Part shown: piece after piece, positions 21,932 to 34,976 of the stretch
Numbering within the stretch: position 1 is the first letter of the stretch
How the letters are laid out: every line of letters begins with the position of its first letter
Source: Erodium maritimum
Taxonomy: Eukaryota; Streptophyta; Magnoliopsida; Geraniales; Geraniaceae
Assembly: GCA_963921825.1 (NCBI GenBank)
Contig: OY997591.1
Location: 49,125,825-49,189,824, forward strand
Reading direction: 5' to 3'
DNA length: 64,000 bases
Notes under the pieces: generated by a model
Seen by the model: only the letters and a program-made list of their open reading frames with translations
Told to the model about the DNA's origin: nothing
Databases searched by the model: none
Made by a program: the position numbers and the translations under genes

Positions 21932-21950
21932 GCTTGGTATCAGAGCTCGA
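21932..21950 (+). other. Gypsy C1 primer binding site
   Basis: GCTTGGTATCAGAGCTCG directly follows the LTR end. TGGTATCAGAGC is the tRNA-Met-type primer complement, displaced by three bases from the LTR. C2 has the same arrangement. Confidence 0.85.
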
Positions 21951-23430
21951 GGTTTCATACCTCGGACTGTACGTCAATTAGGTGGGGAGAGTCGAGTCGG
22001 TAGAGTCCCGTCGTACGTTGGGTACGCAGGTCCGGAACCGTGTGTAGACCCGTGGTGTTGTGAGTCCTGCTTGTGTTTGTGTGTGCGTGCAGTGTTTTCT
22101 TGCTGGCTTGCTGATTGTTGTTGCTGTGTGAAATGTTTTTAAGCTGTCGCGGGTCGACTCAGGAGCGCTCCTGTAGTCGAACGTGACGGTGCTGATATCA
22201 AGTCGGTACAACGTAGTTCGGGGACGCCTAGACCGGGTTGTAACCACATGATGTCAAGTTTGAGGTTTTTAAAAATGAAGTGGAGAAATCTTTTAAAATT
22301 TGATTGTTTTGATGTTGTTTGACGCCGTGAGCGTTGTGTTTGACTTTGATTGGCCCTGTGGGCGTATTGTGATTGATGTTGGTGTGCCCGATGGGCGCTG
22401 TTTGACCTTGGTTGGCCCGGTGGGCGGGTGTCGTCGTTGTTGTGTTGTTGTTGGCCTTGTCGGTTTGTGTTTTGGTTGAGGTTGGGGAGACTTGTGTTTG
22501 GTCTTGTTTGGGTGTACGTGTGTTGGTGAATGGTGGGTCGAGCGTGTGTGTAGTTTAAGGCGTTTTTTTGGGATAAAACGGGGTAAGGTTCGGGTCTGAA
22601 ACAAGGGAAAAAAGGCCCAGTAGCGTCGCGAGGGCCTGGGCCGCGGTCTGGTGGCTAGGGCTTTAGCAAAACAGAGGGTCAGGAGGGCCTGGAGGGCGGC
22701 CTAGTGGCCGAGGCCTCCGCGGCCTGGAGGGCGGCCTGGTGGCCGAGGCCTTCGCGGCCTGGGGGGCGGCCTGGTGGCCGAGGCTTTAGCAGATCAGAGA
22801 AATCCGAGGCTTTATCTTTTGTTTCGTTGTGCGGTTAGGCTTGTCGTTGCGTGAATTGGTGCGCGTTTTTGCGATCTATTTGAGGTCTCCTTACGTATTA
22901 TTTTTTTAACTGAAGTACTAATAGTGTGAGAAATGGTGTATGCTCAGCTGAGAGCGTGTTTTCCCGTCTTGAGGTTTCCCTACGTGATCGGGTATTTGGG
23001 TGATTGAGGTTGTGAACCATAGTGATTGCTGAATTGAGGAAGTGTTTCCCGTGTCGAGATTTATCTTACATGAGCGAGTACTTGAGGTGTTGTTAGCGTG
23101 AGCAGTGTGACGTTTGGCATCACGTTCTGAGGTAGTGGTTTGCCCTGGTTAGATCGATAAGTCTGTAGTGCTTTACTAGTATGCCATAATCGAACAAGTG
23201 TCCGTGGAGGTGAGCATAACGCTCATCCCCTTTACTACTTTTCCCGCAAGGGACGAGTAGCGAACACTGGTTTGGTTGCGGAAAGTTACAAGTAATGCCT
23301 AGAGGACCGTGTGAGGATTACACTAGACCTTACCAGGGTGACTAATGGAGTGGGTGTTCGGTTTCCGTTTTGGGCGTCAGTTTCATTGACTCGTTTGTTC
23401 GCCGAGTTGTGCTGAGAGGCTGGGGCTGAG
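21951..23430 (+). other. C1 leader and non-homologous filler, no gag recognised
   Basis: The first part (to about 22600) resembles the C2 leader, with GGCCC.GTGGGCG motifs. From about 22600 to 23430 I find no counterpart of the C2 gag. Instead there are three 35-bp GC-rich units (22686-22790) and, at about 23205-23260, a stretch resembling the LTR palindrome/acceptor block in diverged form (GGTGAGCATAACGCTCATCC then CTTTACTACTTTTCCCGCAA). It may derive from a related LTR. Confidence 0.6.
22686..22790 (+). repeat. Three 35-bp GC-rich tandem units
   Basis: The units begin GGCCTGGAGGGCGGCCT at 22686 and 22721, and GGCCTGGGGGGCGGCCT at 22756. They are nearly identical and very GC-rich compared with their surroundings. 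They are found only once in the window. Confidence 0.85.
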
Positions 23431-25406
23431 TTTAGAGCTGTTGAGTCCACCCCTGCGTCGTGACACGCCGGTTGGTGGTGGGGTGGTGTTGACTAGGGTC
23501 TGTCGTGCCTGCGGAGTTAGAGAAGCGAACCGGTACAGGAGGTTCGAGAGAGGGATCAAGAACCCCGATGCTGGATCGAGCCCTCACCCCGAGGACCGGG
23601 TAGGTTCGGAGTTGGTGGGCACGACGACGGTAGTGGAGCGAGGTCTTAGAGAGACCGCGAGGGTCTGTGAGGTTTAGCAGCGACTGAGCTTGTACGTGTA
23701 TCCGTGGGAAGGATACCCACGAAATGACCGCCTTGACGTGATCCTGGGAATGGATTGGCGAGCGAAGTACCAAGTCATTATCGACTGTTACAGGCGACGA
23801 GTGACGGTGTCAACAGGCAACACGAAAGGTTCGTGTATTCTGGGCAGTAGGAGCGGAGTTTTTTCCTGTCGGCTTGTCTGCAGTAAAGGAAGTATCGGCC
23901 GAGCAGAGCCGAGAATTACCGCGAGTGGCGTGCGAGTTCCCCGAGGTCTTCCCTAAGGAATTGAGCGGGTTGCCACCAGTTCGTGAGGTGGAGTTCGGGA
24001 TTGACCTGGTGCCGGGAACGGCAGCGATATCGATGGCGCCTTACAGGTTCGCGCCAGCCGAGTTGACCGAGCTGAAGAGTCAGCTCGAGGAACTTCGGGA
24101 GAAGGGGCTTATTCGTCCGAGCACATCGCCGTGGGGTGCGCCAGCACTCTTCATGAAGAAGAAGAGTGGAGAGCTTCGGATGTGCATGGACTACCGGAAA
24201 CTGAACCGGGTTACGGTGAATGACCGATACCCGATGCCGAAAATTGATGACCTTTTCTACCAGTTGAGAGGGTCGACGTATTTCTCGAAGATCGACCTGC
24301 GATCCGGATACTACCAGTTGCGAGTCCGAGAGGGGGACGTCGCAAGGACTGCATCTCGGACATGCTATGAACATTACGAGTTCTGGGTGATGACTCTGAA
24401 CTACCGAACGCACCTGCCGCGCTCTTGGACCTGATGAACAGTATAGTCCGGCTGTTCTTAAATCAGTTTGTGGTGGTGTCTTGTGGACGACCAGGATCCG
24501 GGAGATAGTCGACGGCAGTACGGACGCCGAGGGTTGGGATCGTTGTACTAATTGGGAGTTACGGTATCGTGGAGGTTTGTACATACCGCGTGGCGGCGGA
24601 GGCGACGAGCTACGAGAGTCGCATCATTCGCGTCTAACAGTGCACGTGAATAGCACTAAGAGGAGCGCGACATCAGGTGGCATGTCAAGTGGAGCGGGAT
24701 GTAGAGAGCGGTCGCGAAGTTAGTATCGCGATGCCTCGCCCGTCGGCAGGTGAGAGCCGAACAACAGCGTCCCGCTGGATTATTGCAGCCACCGCCGGTT
24801 GCACGGTGGAAGTGGGGGGCACGTCACGATGGGTTTCATGAGTGATTGGCCGAGTTTGCCTACAACAACAGCTTTCAGGCCAGTATCATGATGGCACCGT
24901 TCGAAGCATTGTGTGATAGGCCGTGTCGGTCGCCCGTGTGCTGGGCAGAAGTGAGAAATAAGAGGTTACTGGGTCTAGAACTGGATCGAGAGACAGCTGA
25001 GTTGGTCGTGCCAAAGCGTGAGCGGTTGAAGTTCGTGCAGAGTCAGCAGGAGCTATGTTGACTGACGGCGCCGACCTCTCGAGTCAGCAATCAGTGGTCA
25101 TGTATCCCAGGAGGTGAGCCCGAAAGATGGACTAATGCGTCTCAACCGCGGCAGAGGCGGGTTAGCCCCGCGGTGTATCGGGCCTTTCGAGGTCTTGAGT
25201 ACGTCATTGAATGGGCAGATGTCGAGGTAACGGGTGATGTCTCGTGTAAGGAGAAACCGATGCGGAAAAGGGATCCACGAGAGCAGGTCCTACGCGGAAA
25301 GGTTATCCGCTTAGAGCTGGTGTTGTGGCGACACCACGAGGCCGAGTCGACTTGGGAACGCGAGGACGAGGTTCGAGCGAAGTACCCCGACCGGTTCGAC
25401 TCCTGA
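23431..25406 (+). pseudogene. Gypsy C1 pol remnant (protease tail, RT start, integrase tail, chromodomain)
   Basis: Blocks in order: a protease-flanking DTPVGGGVVLTRVCRAC (about 23463-23512); DVILGMDWRAKYQ (about 23736-23774); the RT start in frame 23874-24434 ([55 protein letters not shown]); and then a break. The RT catalytic FIDD segment, RNase H and most of integrase are missing; a damaged H2C2 region (SHHSR) follows at about 24620. The integrase C-terminal part (AEFAYNNSFQASIMMAPFEA, 24846-25061) and a chromodomain-like end (LVLWRHHEAESTWEREDEVR, about 25314-25390) remain. The remnant cannot encode a working enzyme. Chromodomain plus long LTRs suggest a Tekay/Del-like chromovirus. Confidence 0.9.
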
Positions 25407-25440
25407 CGTGCGTTGTTCTAAATTTCGGGGACGAAATTCC

Positions 25441-25456
25441 TTTAAGGGGGGTAGAT
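25441..25456 (+). other. Gypsy C1 polypurine tract
   Basis: AAGGGGGGTAGA precedes the 3' LTR start. The run has six G; the C2 equivalent has fourteen. Confidence 0.75.
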
Positions 25457-27947
25457 TATAATAACCACTCCCAGTCAACGCCAGTCAAACCTGCGAAAAA
25501 AAGAAAATTTAAAATTTTTGAGCAGACACTGAATTGAACCGAAATTGGAACCCGAGGGTCATACCGGACTTAAGTTGACCCCGTTATCGACCAAAGTGAG
25601 TTCCGGGGAACTCAGGGCAACTTTCTGATCAATTTGGGAAATTTTGACTTTTCGCTGGAAAAGTCAACCGAGCGACGTTTTGGTCCATTCGAGGACCGTT
25701 TTGGATCCAAAAAGCTTAGCCGTCGTCGCAGCGGTCTTAGTTGGGCCGTTTCTTTGTAGCCCGCCAAGTTTCGTGATTTCTTGGGAAAAGCGCCCGTTCG
25801 GGGCCCGAAACGTCCGTTTTTCGCGAATCTGATTGGAAAATATCAACTAGATATTTTCCAAAAGGTGTGGGACCCACCTTGACACTTGTCAATTATATGG
25901 TGGTGTAAATTTTGGGGGGAAAAGGTGTGGATGGGAGTGTTGGCCGACCATATGGGTTAAAGGAGAGAAAAGTGGTGTTTTGTTGTTAGTTGTTTTAAAT
26001 TAGAAAGAAGAAGAGAGAGGTTAGAGAGAGGAGAAAAAGAAGAAGAAGAGAGAAGGAGTAAGGGTTAGGGTTTGGAGGAAAATCAAGCCCTTGGATCGTC
26101 TTGAAGCAAAGAGCAATCCTGTTCCCCTCATCCTCCTCTACGGTAATACCCAAACCGATTCTCGTTTTGATTATTTTGGAAAGCTAGGGTTTTGTTAAAA
26201 CGAATGACTTAGGGTTGTGTGGAGGTTGGGGAGGTGTTGGAGACGTTTTAGAGGTGTTTGGGGGTTTAATTTCACGTTATCCGATGACCAGAGGCTCGGG
26301 AGGAGCTCCGGCCACCGTGGGTGGTGGCCGGCCGGCCATGAGGTGGCTGGCCGGAGCTGGCAGCAGCCACCACATGGTGGCCGAGCCTCCCCTTGAGCAC
26401 TAGGAGCTCTCGGCCAAGTGGGTTGGTGGGGCCCACGTGCTCGGGTGCTCGGGTTTTATCGTTCGGGTGGTTTAAAACGTTCCCCGGACCATTTACCCTT
26501 AATCGAATCGAAATTTGGAATTAAATTGGAGAAGTTGTAATTTATCGGGTTTAGAAACTTTAAACGTCATTTAATTGACTCGGGAGTCGGAATTCGATTC
26601 GGGCAAGTACATTGGGTTCCTTGAACTATTCTAAGACCGTAGAAACGAAAACGGGGGCTTTTGGAGCCCCGGAAGGCAATTAGCAAAACCCGGGCAGATT
26701 CGCCATGTCGGGCGAATCGGGCCTTTATGGGTCCTTTATCGACAATGTCGGGTAATTGGGAAGTTTGGGAGTGATCGACATTGTCGGGGTTAAGTTTGGG
26801 CATCGAGTTTAATGGTTTTCAGTTTATTCCTGCGAGTAGTTAAGTGCCTTTAAACTTGTGTTCTTTTAGATCGTGCCGCGGACCGAGGCAAGGGAAAGCT
26901 GGGTGAGTGACTGAGATCATCACCGGAGCTCGTGGTTTGGCTTTTGGGAGAACACGCACGAGGTAGGGAAAAGTAGCCGGATCTCGGCCCTGACTAGGGA
27001 AAGTTAACAGTAGAATTGCATGTGACACCGGGGTGTCGTGGGTTAAGTGGGCTTATTTAAATATTAGAAAAGCATGATGCGGGATTGTAGCGTTTATTAG
27101 AAAAGCATGTTACGGGAACTTAGTAATTATTGGAAAGGCATGTGACACTTAGTAGTGTCGTAGGAGCAGAGAACTTAGCGATAATTGTTTTACTGGAGGC
27201 ATATGACCATGCCCGGAGGTTGATTGTGAAACTGTTGATATTAGGACTGTTGGAGGCTTGGGTTAAGCCGGAGGTTGATTGTTTATTTTGGCGTCTTGGG
27301 TGGCCTTGAGAGCCCGTGTTTTATTGTTGAGTCTTGGGTGGCCATGAGAGCCCGTGTTATTATTCGTGTTTGGGTGGCCATGAGAGCCCGTACTTTACTG
27401 TTGGTGTTTTAGCTGGCTTACGAGTTAGAGTCTCGGTAAGTTGCAAGCGTGTTTTATTGTTGAGTTTTGGGTGGCCATGAGTGCCCGTGGGGTTGTTGAA
27501 CCCGTGTCTTTACCTTTGGAGTTTTGGGTGGCCTTGAGAGCCCGTGTACTAAGGTTGCTGTCTTTGGCTGGCCTAACCGAGTTAGAGTCTCGAGGGGGTT
27601 GCAAGCCTTCTTTATCTGGCTTACGAGTTAGAGTCTCGGTAAGTTGCAAGCGTGTCTTATGGTTGGTGTCTTGGGAGGCCGTGAGTGCCTGTGGGGCTGT
27701 TGAGTCCGTGTCTTACGGTTGGTGTGTCTTGGGAGGCCGTGAGTGCCTGTGGGGTTGTTGAGTCCGAGTTTTACTGTTGGTGTCTTGGTGGCCATGAGTG
27801 CCTGTGAGTGTTGATTCTGGGTTGTTACTGGTTGTTGAACTTGATTGTGATTGTGTTTGTGTTTGTGGTTACCGGAGGTTGGGGGCCCGCTTCCTGAAAC
27901 GGGGGTCCACGACCACACGCGTCTGCATGTTCAGACGGGGTAGGGGG
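25457..27947 (+). repeat. Gypsy C1 3' LTR, first part
   Basis: This part matches 18587 to about 21073 with few differences. The first bases read TA instead of TG. It ends in the GGGGG that was duplicated by Copia A'. The remainder is at 34982-35822. Confidence 0.92.
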
Positions 27948-29315
27948 TGTTAGTCTTTGTGCCCATAGTTCAATCCTAAATGTCCAAATGTATATATCAT
28001 CGTTAGCAATAAAATTAAAGCGTCTTTATATTACTTATGTGTTGGAGTAATATATCGATGTGTGCTCTGATATATGCCCACCATGCGAATAGAACCATAG
28101 ATCGAGATAGATCACACTCGATGAGTGACACGAAAGGCGGCTAAGGGATTTATCCCTCATACTGAGGTATGGGAAAGATATCGGTTCTCGGCCGCTTGAT
28201 CGAGAGTGACTGAAAGAATAGCATGGCCATGCACATGGTACTGGGTATCATATCTTCAGTCATCTCACATATCAAGGAACGGTGATTGAGAATAATAAGG
28301 ATGACGGCTCTATGCCTTATCTCAATCAGGATATCGGAGATAAAAGGATAATGACAGGGATGACGGAAAGGTTAGAATCGACAGGGTCGATTCGTTATGC
28401 AGTGTCAGGCAATACTAAAGTCTCGTTAGTTGCCACTTAAATAGGATCAAGTAGAATGGGATTTTACGTTGATCTATTGACATGCATAAACCTAAGGGTC
28501 ACACCGGAGGATGAAACTCATTGACACATTTATGGAGAATGGCCAAAAGGGAGTTGTCTCGGGACATGACCAAAATTGGGTTTTGGGTCATGTGCCCGTA
28601 CGTGAATAGGACTTTACGGATCGAGACAAGGCTTGGAGTCTTGGGATTGATCGCGTCGGATAATGTTGGACATTTCCGGTATGGAAGGCTAAGGAGGCGA
28701 TGAGCGAATCACGGGACCTCGTTAGAAATGGCCACGGGCCATGTTCCAAGAGGCCCATGAAAGGCCCATGCAACCAAGGCCCATGGAACTAATTAATCAA
28801 GTCTTGATTAATTAGTACTAAGTAAGCAAGACAAGGATTAAGGTGTTGGTGATTCACCACCTAACCCAATCTTGTCTTGCCATACTTTGTCCTATTTACA
28901 CCTTACTTGACACCATACTTGTCCTATGCCTTTAGTTGGACAAGTATGGGTTTTGTTATGTTTAAGTCATCTTTTTTCAACATAACAAACACAAGACAAG
29001 AATAGGAAACACATTTTCTCTCCCTCTTCCATGGCCATTTCGGGTTTGGCTAGTTTCCACCTCCATTTTTGTGTTCTTGAGTCCTCAAAGAGAAGAACTA
29101 CTTGGCTTTGATTCCCATGTGGATACGTAGGCGTCTTGGAGACTCAAGACAATCATTCGTTAACCGGTGTTCTTGTTTTGGTAAGAGATAGTGCTGAATT
29201 TTTCTCTTGTGAATCCATTCTTTGTTCGTTGTTTCATGGTTTTAATCGTCTCTTGGTTTTTATTGATTTTCCGCTGCGAGTTGGTTCATCTCCAACCCTA
29301 CCTCGAGACCCAACA
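27948..29315 (+). repeat. Copia A' 5' LTR with internal deletion
   Basis: The LTR starts TGTTAGTC and ends CCCAACA. Compared with the 3' LTR, a stretch of about 320 bp is missing at 28121, between ATGGGT and ATGAGT direct repeats. It retains the 29-nt palindrome (28788-28816), the constant-loop hairpin (28952-28989), and an inverted repeat CATACTTGTCC/GGACAAGTATG (about 28914-28948). Confidence 0.93.
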
Positions 29316-29329
29316 GTGGTATCAGAGCC
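29316..29329 (+). other. Copia A' primer binding site
   Basis: GTGGTATCAGAGCC follows the LTR and matches the tRNA-iMet primer complement. Confidence 0.88.
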
Positions 29330-29889
29330 GTGCTACCTTCGGGATTCACAAGACGGTGTTCAAAGTTTCGGTTTTGCTTGAAAGTTTCGTTTTTGGCATG
29401 TTGTTTTAAACACAACCGGACAAGTAAAAACGGGTCATGTCCGATACCTCCCAATTCTCAACACCTTACTACCTCCCCGTCCTATGGGTGTCGTGCGCCT
29501 TAGCGGAGCATCCATGGGAAAGCGGGGTAGTAGGTTTGGACGACATATGTGGGTGTCGTGCGCCTTAGCGGAGCACCTACATAGTGGCGGGTCATAGTTG
29601 AAAATTGGTGGGCCCGACTACGATTCTCAGCTAGGGTTGAGCTAGGGTATCAGATAGGGTAAGCCGTGTACTTAAGTACATACCCTAGCCAAGAGTCACA
29701 TTGGATGTGATTGGACGGGGTCCTACCTACATAGCTCGATTGAGTGGTGAGCCTTCGTTCAGCTTGATCGAGTGAATCAAGGATCTTGGTTTTAGATTCT
29801 AAATGTATAGAATCGATTGTTGGTGTTTAAGCTTGATCTTCATAAAATTTATTCAGTTTACTGATTGAATTTTATCTGTTGTAGATCAA
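29330..29889 (+). other. Copia A' leader (shortened)
   Basis: The leader is about 560 bases, against about 1.5 kb in A and B. It lacks the segment with the TGG-loop hairpins but keeps the two short GGTGTCGTGCGC units (about 29490 and 29553). An acceptor-like CTGTTGTAG ends at 29884, five bases before the gag ATG. Confidence 0.75.
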
Positions 29890-32800
29890 ATGGCAAATTC
29901 AGCGAACATTAATAGTTTGTCATTAAAAACCATTCTTGACAGGGTCAAACTAAATGGGACAAACTATATGGACTGGTACAGAATTTTGAGGATAGTCCTC
30001 AAGTCTGAACGCAAAGAATATGTCCTTGACAAGGCTGTCTCTAAGACCATATCAGAGTTATATGAAGTGTCATTAACTGCTGAGAAGAATATATCAGGGA
30101 TCTAGGATCCAAGGATATTCTGATGGTCAACAAGGGAATTGGAAGTGGCAAGGGCGGGGCCCATGCGCACTTGGTAGGAAAGATGAGACACATGAGAATG
30201 TCTGCTTCTACTGCCAATAGCCTGGTCATTGGAACCGGGATTACAGGAAGTTCACGGCTGATCTGAAGAAGGGCAGTAGGACTGCGCCTTCATCAGGAAA
30301 CCTGGATGATCTAAGGAAGGGCGGTGGGACCGTGCCTTCATCCGATATTAACTCCATAGAGCTACATCTCTCCACTTCCAAAGATTCATGGGTATTAGAT
30401 ACCAGGACTGAATCTCACACATGCACTTATATATGGTGGCTGAAAGTAGGAGAGGTTTGGAAAGCACGAAGTGGACCTCAGAGTTGTGGCAACTGCTGTA
30501 GGATCCATGAGTCTTGCTTTGCCAAAAGGCCTTGTCTTAGTACCGTATAATGTATATTGCATACCTACTTTTAGTAGGAATATTATATCTGTATCCGTGT
30601 TTGACAAGGAAGGATATAATGTTAATATGTACATATTAGATATGGGTAATAATGCCTCAAGTTCTATATATTCCGTTAATACCAAGAAGTCTAAATCCAA
30701 CGATTTAAACCTAACTCTGTTAAGGCACTGTCATTTAGGTCGCATAAACAAGAAGCACCTATCAGCACTTCAGAAGTGCGGACTTTCAGGTTCATTCGAA
30801 TTCCATTCGATCGATAGGTGCAAGGTTTGTTTGATGGGCAAAATGACTAAAGTGCCCTTTTATCGATCGCGATGAAAGGGCGGGTGAATTATTGGGGCTG
30901 ATACACTCGAATGTGTGTAGACCAATAAGTTGACTTGTCAGGAGGGGTTTTAGCTACTTTATCACATTTACTGATGATTACAGTAAATATGGTTATGTCT
31001 ATTCGCTGAGACATAAGTCTGAAGCTTTTGATAAATTCAAAGAGTTTAAGACTAAAGTAGAAAACCAGCTCGACGAAGGTATTAAGGCACTTCGATTGGA
31101 TCGAGGTGGAAAATACTTGACCACAGAGTTATTAGATCATCTAAAAGAGAATGAGATCCTTTTGGAATGGACTCCTCCTGGGACACTGTAGATGAAAGGT
31201 GTAGCCAAACGGAGAAATCGGACATTGTTAGACAATGATCCATTCCATTATTAGTTGGACTGATCTCCCAATCTCTTTCTGGGATTATGCTCTAGAGACG
31301 ACCGCATTCACAGTGAATCGGGCTTCGACGAAGGGTGTGGAAGGGATACTATTTTAAAATGGTACGGGATGATGCCCGCTTTGTCCTTCCTAAAGATTTG
31401 TGGTTGCGAGGCTTATGTGAAACATTTGGTTTCGACTAACCTCGAACCAAGATCTGAGATATGCACCTTCGTGTGGTATCCCAAAGCAACAAGGGGATAC
31501 TACTTCTACAATCCCAGTGAGAACATGGTGTTCGTCGCATGGGGTGGGGTCTTTATGGAAAAGGAGTTTTGTTTCCAAAGACGTCATTGGGAGGACTGTG
31601 CATCTTGAAGAAATTCAGGATGGTACAGATCTGTGTAAACCAATTGGCAACCCAGTAAAAAGGAGCCAGAGATTGTCGTAGAGTAAGAACCAATTCCTAT
31701 TACAATTCCGGAAGGTCCAAGGCGATTTGAAAGGATCAATCTTCCACCTCCAAGATATGGTATCCGGAGGTGACAATGAAGTCATGGTGGATCACGATGA
31801 TCCAGCCACCTTTCAGGAAGTCGTGGATGGGCCCAACTCCGAGTTATGGCTGGGAGCCATGAGGGAGGAAATGCAATCCATGTCGGACAACCGAGTCTGG
31901 GAACCGGTTGATCCCATCAATGGTGTGAGGACCATCGGATGCAAATGGATCTTCAAGGTGAAGATGGACATGGACGGCAACCCTCTGACCTACAAAGCTC
32001 AACTGGTGGCGAAAGGCTATAGGCATGGATTGACTATGAGGAAACCTTCTCCTTAGTGGCTATGGTCAAAATCGATCCAAATTCTTCTTGACATAACTGC
32101 GTATTATAATTACGAGATATGGCAAGTGGATGTCAAAACCGCTTTCCTAAATGGAAATTTGACTGAGTACGTTTGTATGTCTCGGCCCAAAGGTTTTGAC
32201 GATCCGAAGAATAAAGGAAAGATTTATAAGTTGTTGAAATCCATTTATGGATTGAAACGAACTTCTCGGAGTTGGATCCTTCATTTTGATGAAGCTGTAA
32301 TTGGATTTGGCTTAATCAAGAACGAGGATGAATCTTGCGTTTATAAGAAGGCTAGTGGGAGCAAGATTACCTTTCTGGTTCTCATTGAAAATGACATCCC
32401 AACCTTGCACGAGACTAAAGCTTGGTTGAGGAAGTGTTTTTCAATAAATGACTTAGGCAATGCTTGTTATATCTTAGGGATTAAGATATGTAGAGATCGC
32501 ACCAAGAGGGTCTTGGATTTAAGTCAGGGAACCTATGTGAACAAGGCATTGAGTAGGTTCTTAATGCTCGATTCAAAGAAAGTACTCTTACCCACTAGTC
32601 AAGGCATTTATCTCAGCAAGACTCGGTGTCCTAAGACAGCTGATGAGCTGAAAATGATGATGAGAATCCTATGCGCCTAGGGGCATGATGGATCATATAT
32701 GCCATGACATGTATGAGACCGGACGTCTCGCAAACCTTATGTTGTACCAGTAGACATCATTCTAACCCAGGGGAAAGATGATGCTGAACTAGTCGTCGAA

Positions 32801-33279
32801 GGATGAGTAGACGCTAGTTTTCCAAGACAAATCCAGACGACTTTAGAAGTCAGTCAGGATATGTGTTTACGCTGAATGGCAGAGCTTTAGCTGGGAGAGC
32901 GTAAAGCAAGATACCATTGCCGAATCTACGACAGAGGCCAAGTACATGGATGCTGCAGAGGCAGCTAAGGAGGCTATGTGGATTTGGAAATTCATGGCAG
33001 GGCTGGGTGTAATTAAAAACCCATCCAGCCCGGTGAATCCATTTTGCGACAACACAAGGGCCATTGCGCAAGGTAAAAGCCCAGATCGCATAACAAATCC
33101 AAACATGTACTGCGGCGTATCCACCTCATCAGAGAAATACTGAACTGAGGTGAAGTGAAGATAACATATATTGCAACAGATGATAACATAGCCAACCCTT
33201 TGACTAAGGCAGTGTCACTGCCTGAACATGTTAGACATGTAAAGTCGATGGGGACATATTGGAGTTTAGATTGGAACTA
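29890..33279 (+). pseudogene. Copia A' gag-pol pseudogene
   Basis: It opens like Copia A (SLKTILDRVKLNGTNYMDWY), then loses most of gag by a deletion after EYVLDKAV. Scattered blocks follow in several frames: a damaged zinc-knuckle region (about 30205-30250), protease region with DTRTES in place of DTGAES (about 30400-30420), pre-integrase (HCHLGRINKKHL), integrase with ITFTDDYSKYG-type sequence near 30960, the RT start (WIFKVKMDMDGNPLTYKAQL, about 31940-32005), MDVKTAFLNG (32126-32155) and RNase H (about 32820-33060). The RT YVDD segment is missing (TFLVLIENDIPT, about 32370-32405). Numerous stops make it non-functional. Confidence 0.92.
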
Positions 33280-33294
33280 AGGCAAGTGGGAGAT
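33280..33294 (+). other. Copia A' polypurine tract
   Basis: The purine-rich AAGGCAAGTGGGAGAT run lies immediately before the 3' LTR. Confidence 0.85.
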
Positions 33295-34976
33295 TGTTAG
33301 TCTTAGTGCCCATAGTTCAATCCTAAAATGTATATATCATCGTTAGCAATAAAATTAAAGCGACTTTATATTACTTATGTGTTGGAGTAATATATCGATG
33401 TGTGCTCTGATCTATGCCCACCATGCGAATAGAACCATAGATCGAGATAGATCACACTCGATGGGTCCCTAGTCAACAAAGCTTCACTAGAAGCGACTAG
33501 TATGAAAGATGGCTCTTTATGGCTTACCTTCTGTTAGTCATTGGAATGGGATTCCGGAGTCTGATCATAGATATCATGTGGGACATGATATTGGACGACC
33601 CGCCCTGAATATGTGCCATAGATTAAGTCATGAAAATATTCAGTGTCGAAGCTTGTCATGTATCCTTAGACCAAGGAGTCTTTGTGATCGCTATGTAGTC
33701 AACAACTGAGTTTGACCTAAGCCCAACGTTGTCCGTAACAGGGCTTCCATAACAGCCAGGATTGGCTTAGGGACGGGCTACATGAGTGACACGAAAGGCG
33801 GCTAAGGGATTTATCCCTCATACTGAGGTATGGGAAAGATATCGGTTCTCGGCCGCTTGATCGAGAGTGACTGAAAGAATAGCATGGCCATGCACATGAT
33901 ACTGGGTATCATATCTTCAGTCATCTCACATATCAAGGAACGGCTATTGAGAATAATAAGGATGACGACTCTATGCCTTATCTCAATCAGGATATCGGAC
34001 ATAAAAGGATAATGACAGGGATGACGGAAAGGTTAGAATCGACAGGGTCGATTCGTTATGCAGTGTCAGGCAATACTAAAGTCTCGTTAGTTGCCACTTA
34101 AATAGGATCAAGTAGAATGAGATTTTACGTTGATCTATTGACATGCATAAACCTAAGGGTCACACCGGAGGATGAAACTCATTGACACATTGATGGAGAA
34201 TGGCCAAAAGGGAGTTGTCTCGGGACATGACCAAAACTGGGTTTTGGGTCATGTGCCCGTACGTGAATAGGACTTTACGGATCGAGACAAGGCTTGGAGT
34301 CTTGGGATTGATCGCGTCGGATAATGTTGGACATTTCCGGTATGGAAGGCTAAGGAGGCGATGAGCGAATCACGGGACCTCGTTAGAAATGGCCACGGGC
34401 CATGTTCCAAGAGGCCCATGAAAGGCCCATGCAACCAAGGCCCATGAAACTAATTAATCAAGTCTTGATTAATTAGTACTAAGTAAGCAAGACAAGGATT
34501 AAGGTGTTGGTGATTCACCACCTAACCCAATCTTGTCTTTCCATACTTTGTCCTATTTACACCTTACTTGACACCATACTTGTCCTATGCCTTTAGGTAG
34601 ACAAGTATGGGTTTTGTTATGTTTAAGTCATCTTTTTTCAACATAACAAACACAAGACAAGAATAGGAAACACATTTTCTCTCCCTCTTCCATGGCCATT
34701 TCGGGTTTGGCTAGTTTCCACCTCCATTTTTGTGTTCTTGAGTCCTCAAAGAGAAGAACTACGTGGCTTTGATTCCCATGTGGATACGTAGGCGTCTTGG
34801 AGACTCAAGCCAATCATTCGTTAACCGGTGTTCTTGTTTTGGTAAGAGATAGTGCTGAATTTTTCTCTTGTGAATCCATTCTTTGTTAGTTGTTTCATGG
34901 TTTTAATCGTCTCTTGTTTTTTATTGATTTTCCGCTGCGAGTTGGTTCATCTCCAACCCTACCTCGAGACCCAACA
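33295..34976 (+). repeat. Copia A' 3' LTR
   Basis: The LTR is 1682 bp, the normal length for the family. It has the palindrome at 34449-34477 and the constant-loop hairpin at 34613-34650. It serves as the reference for the deletion in the 5' LTR. Confidence 0.94.
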
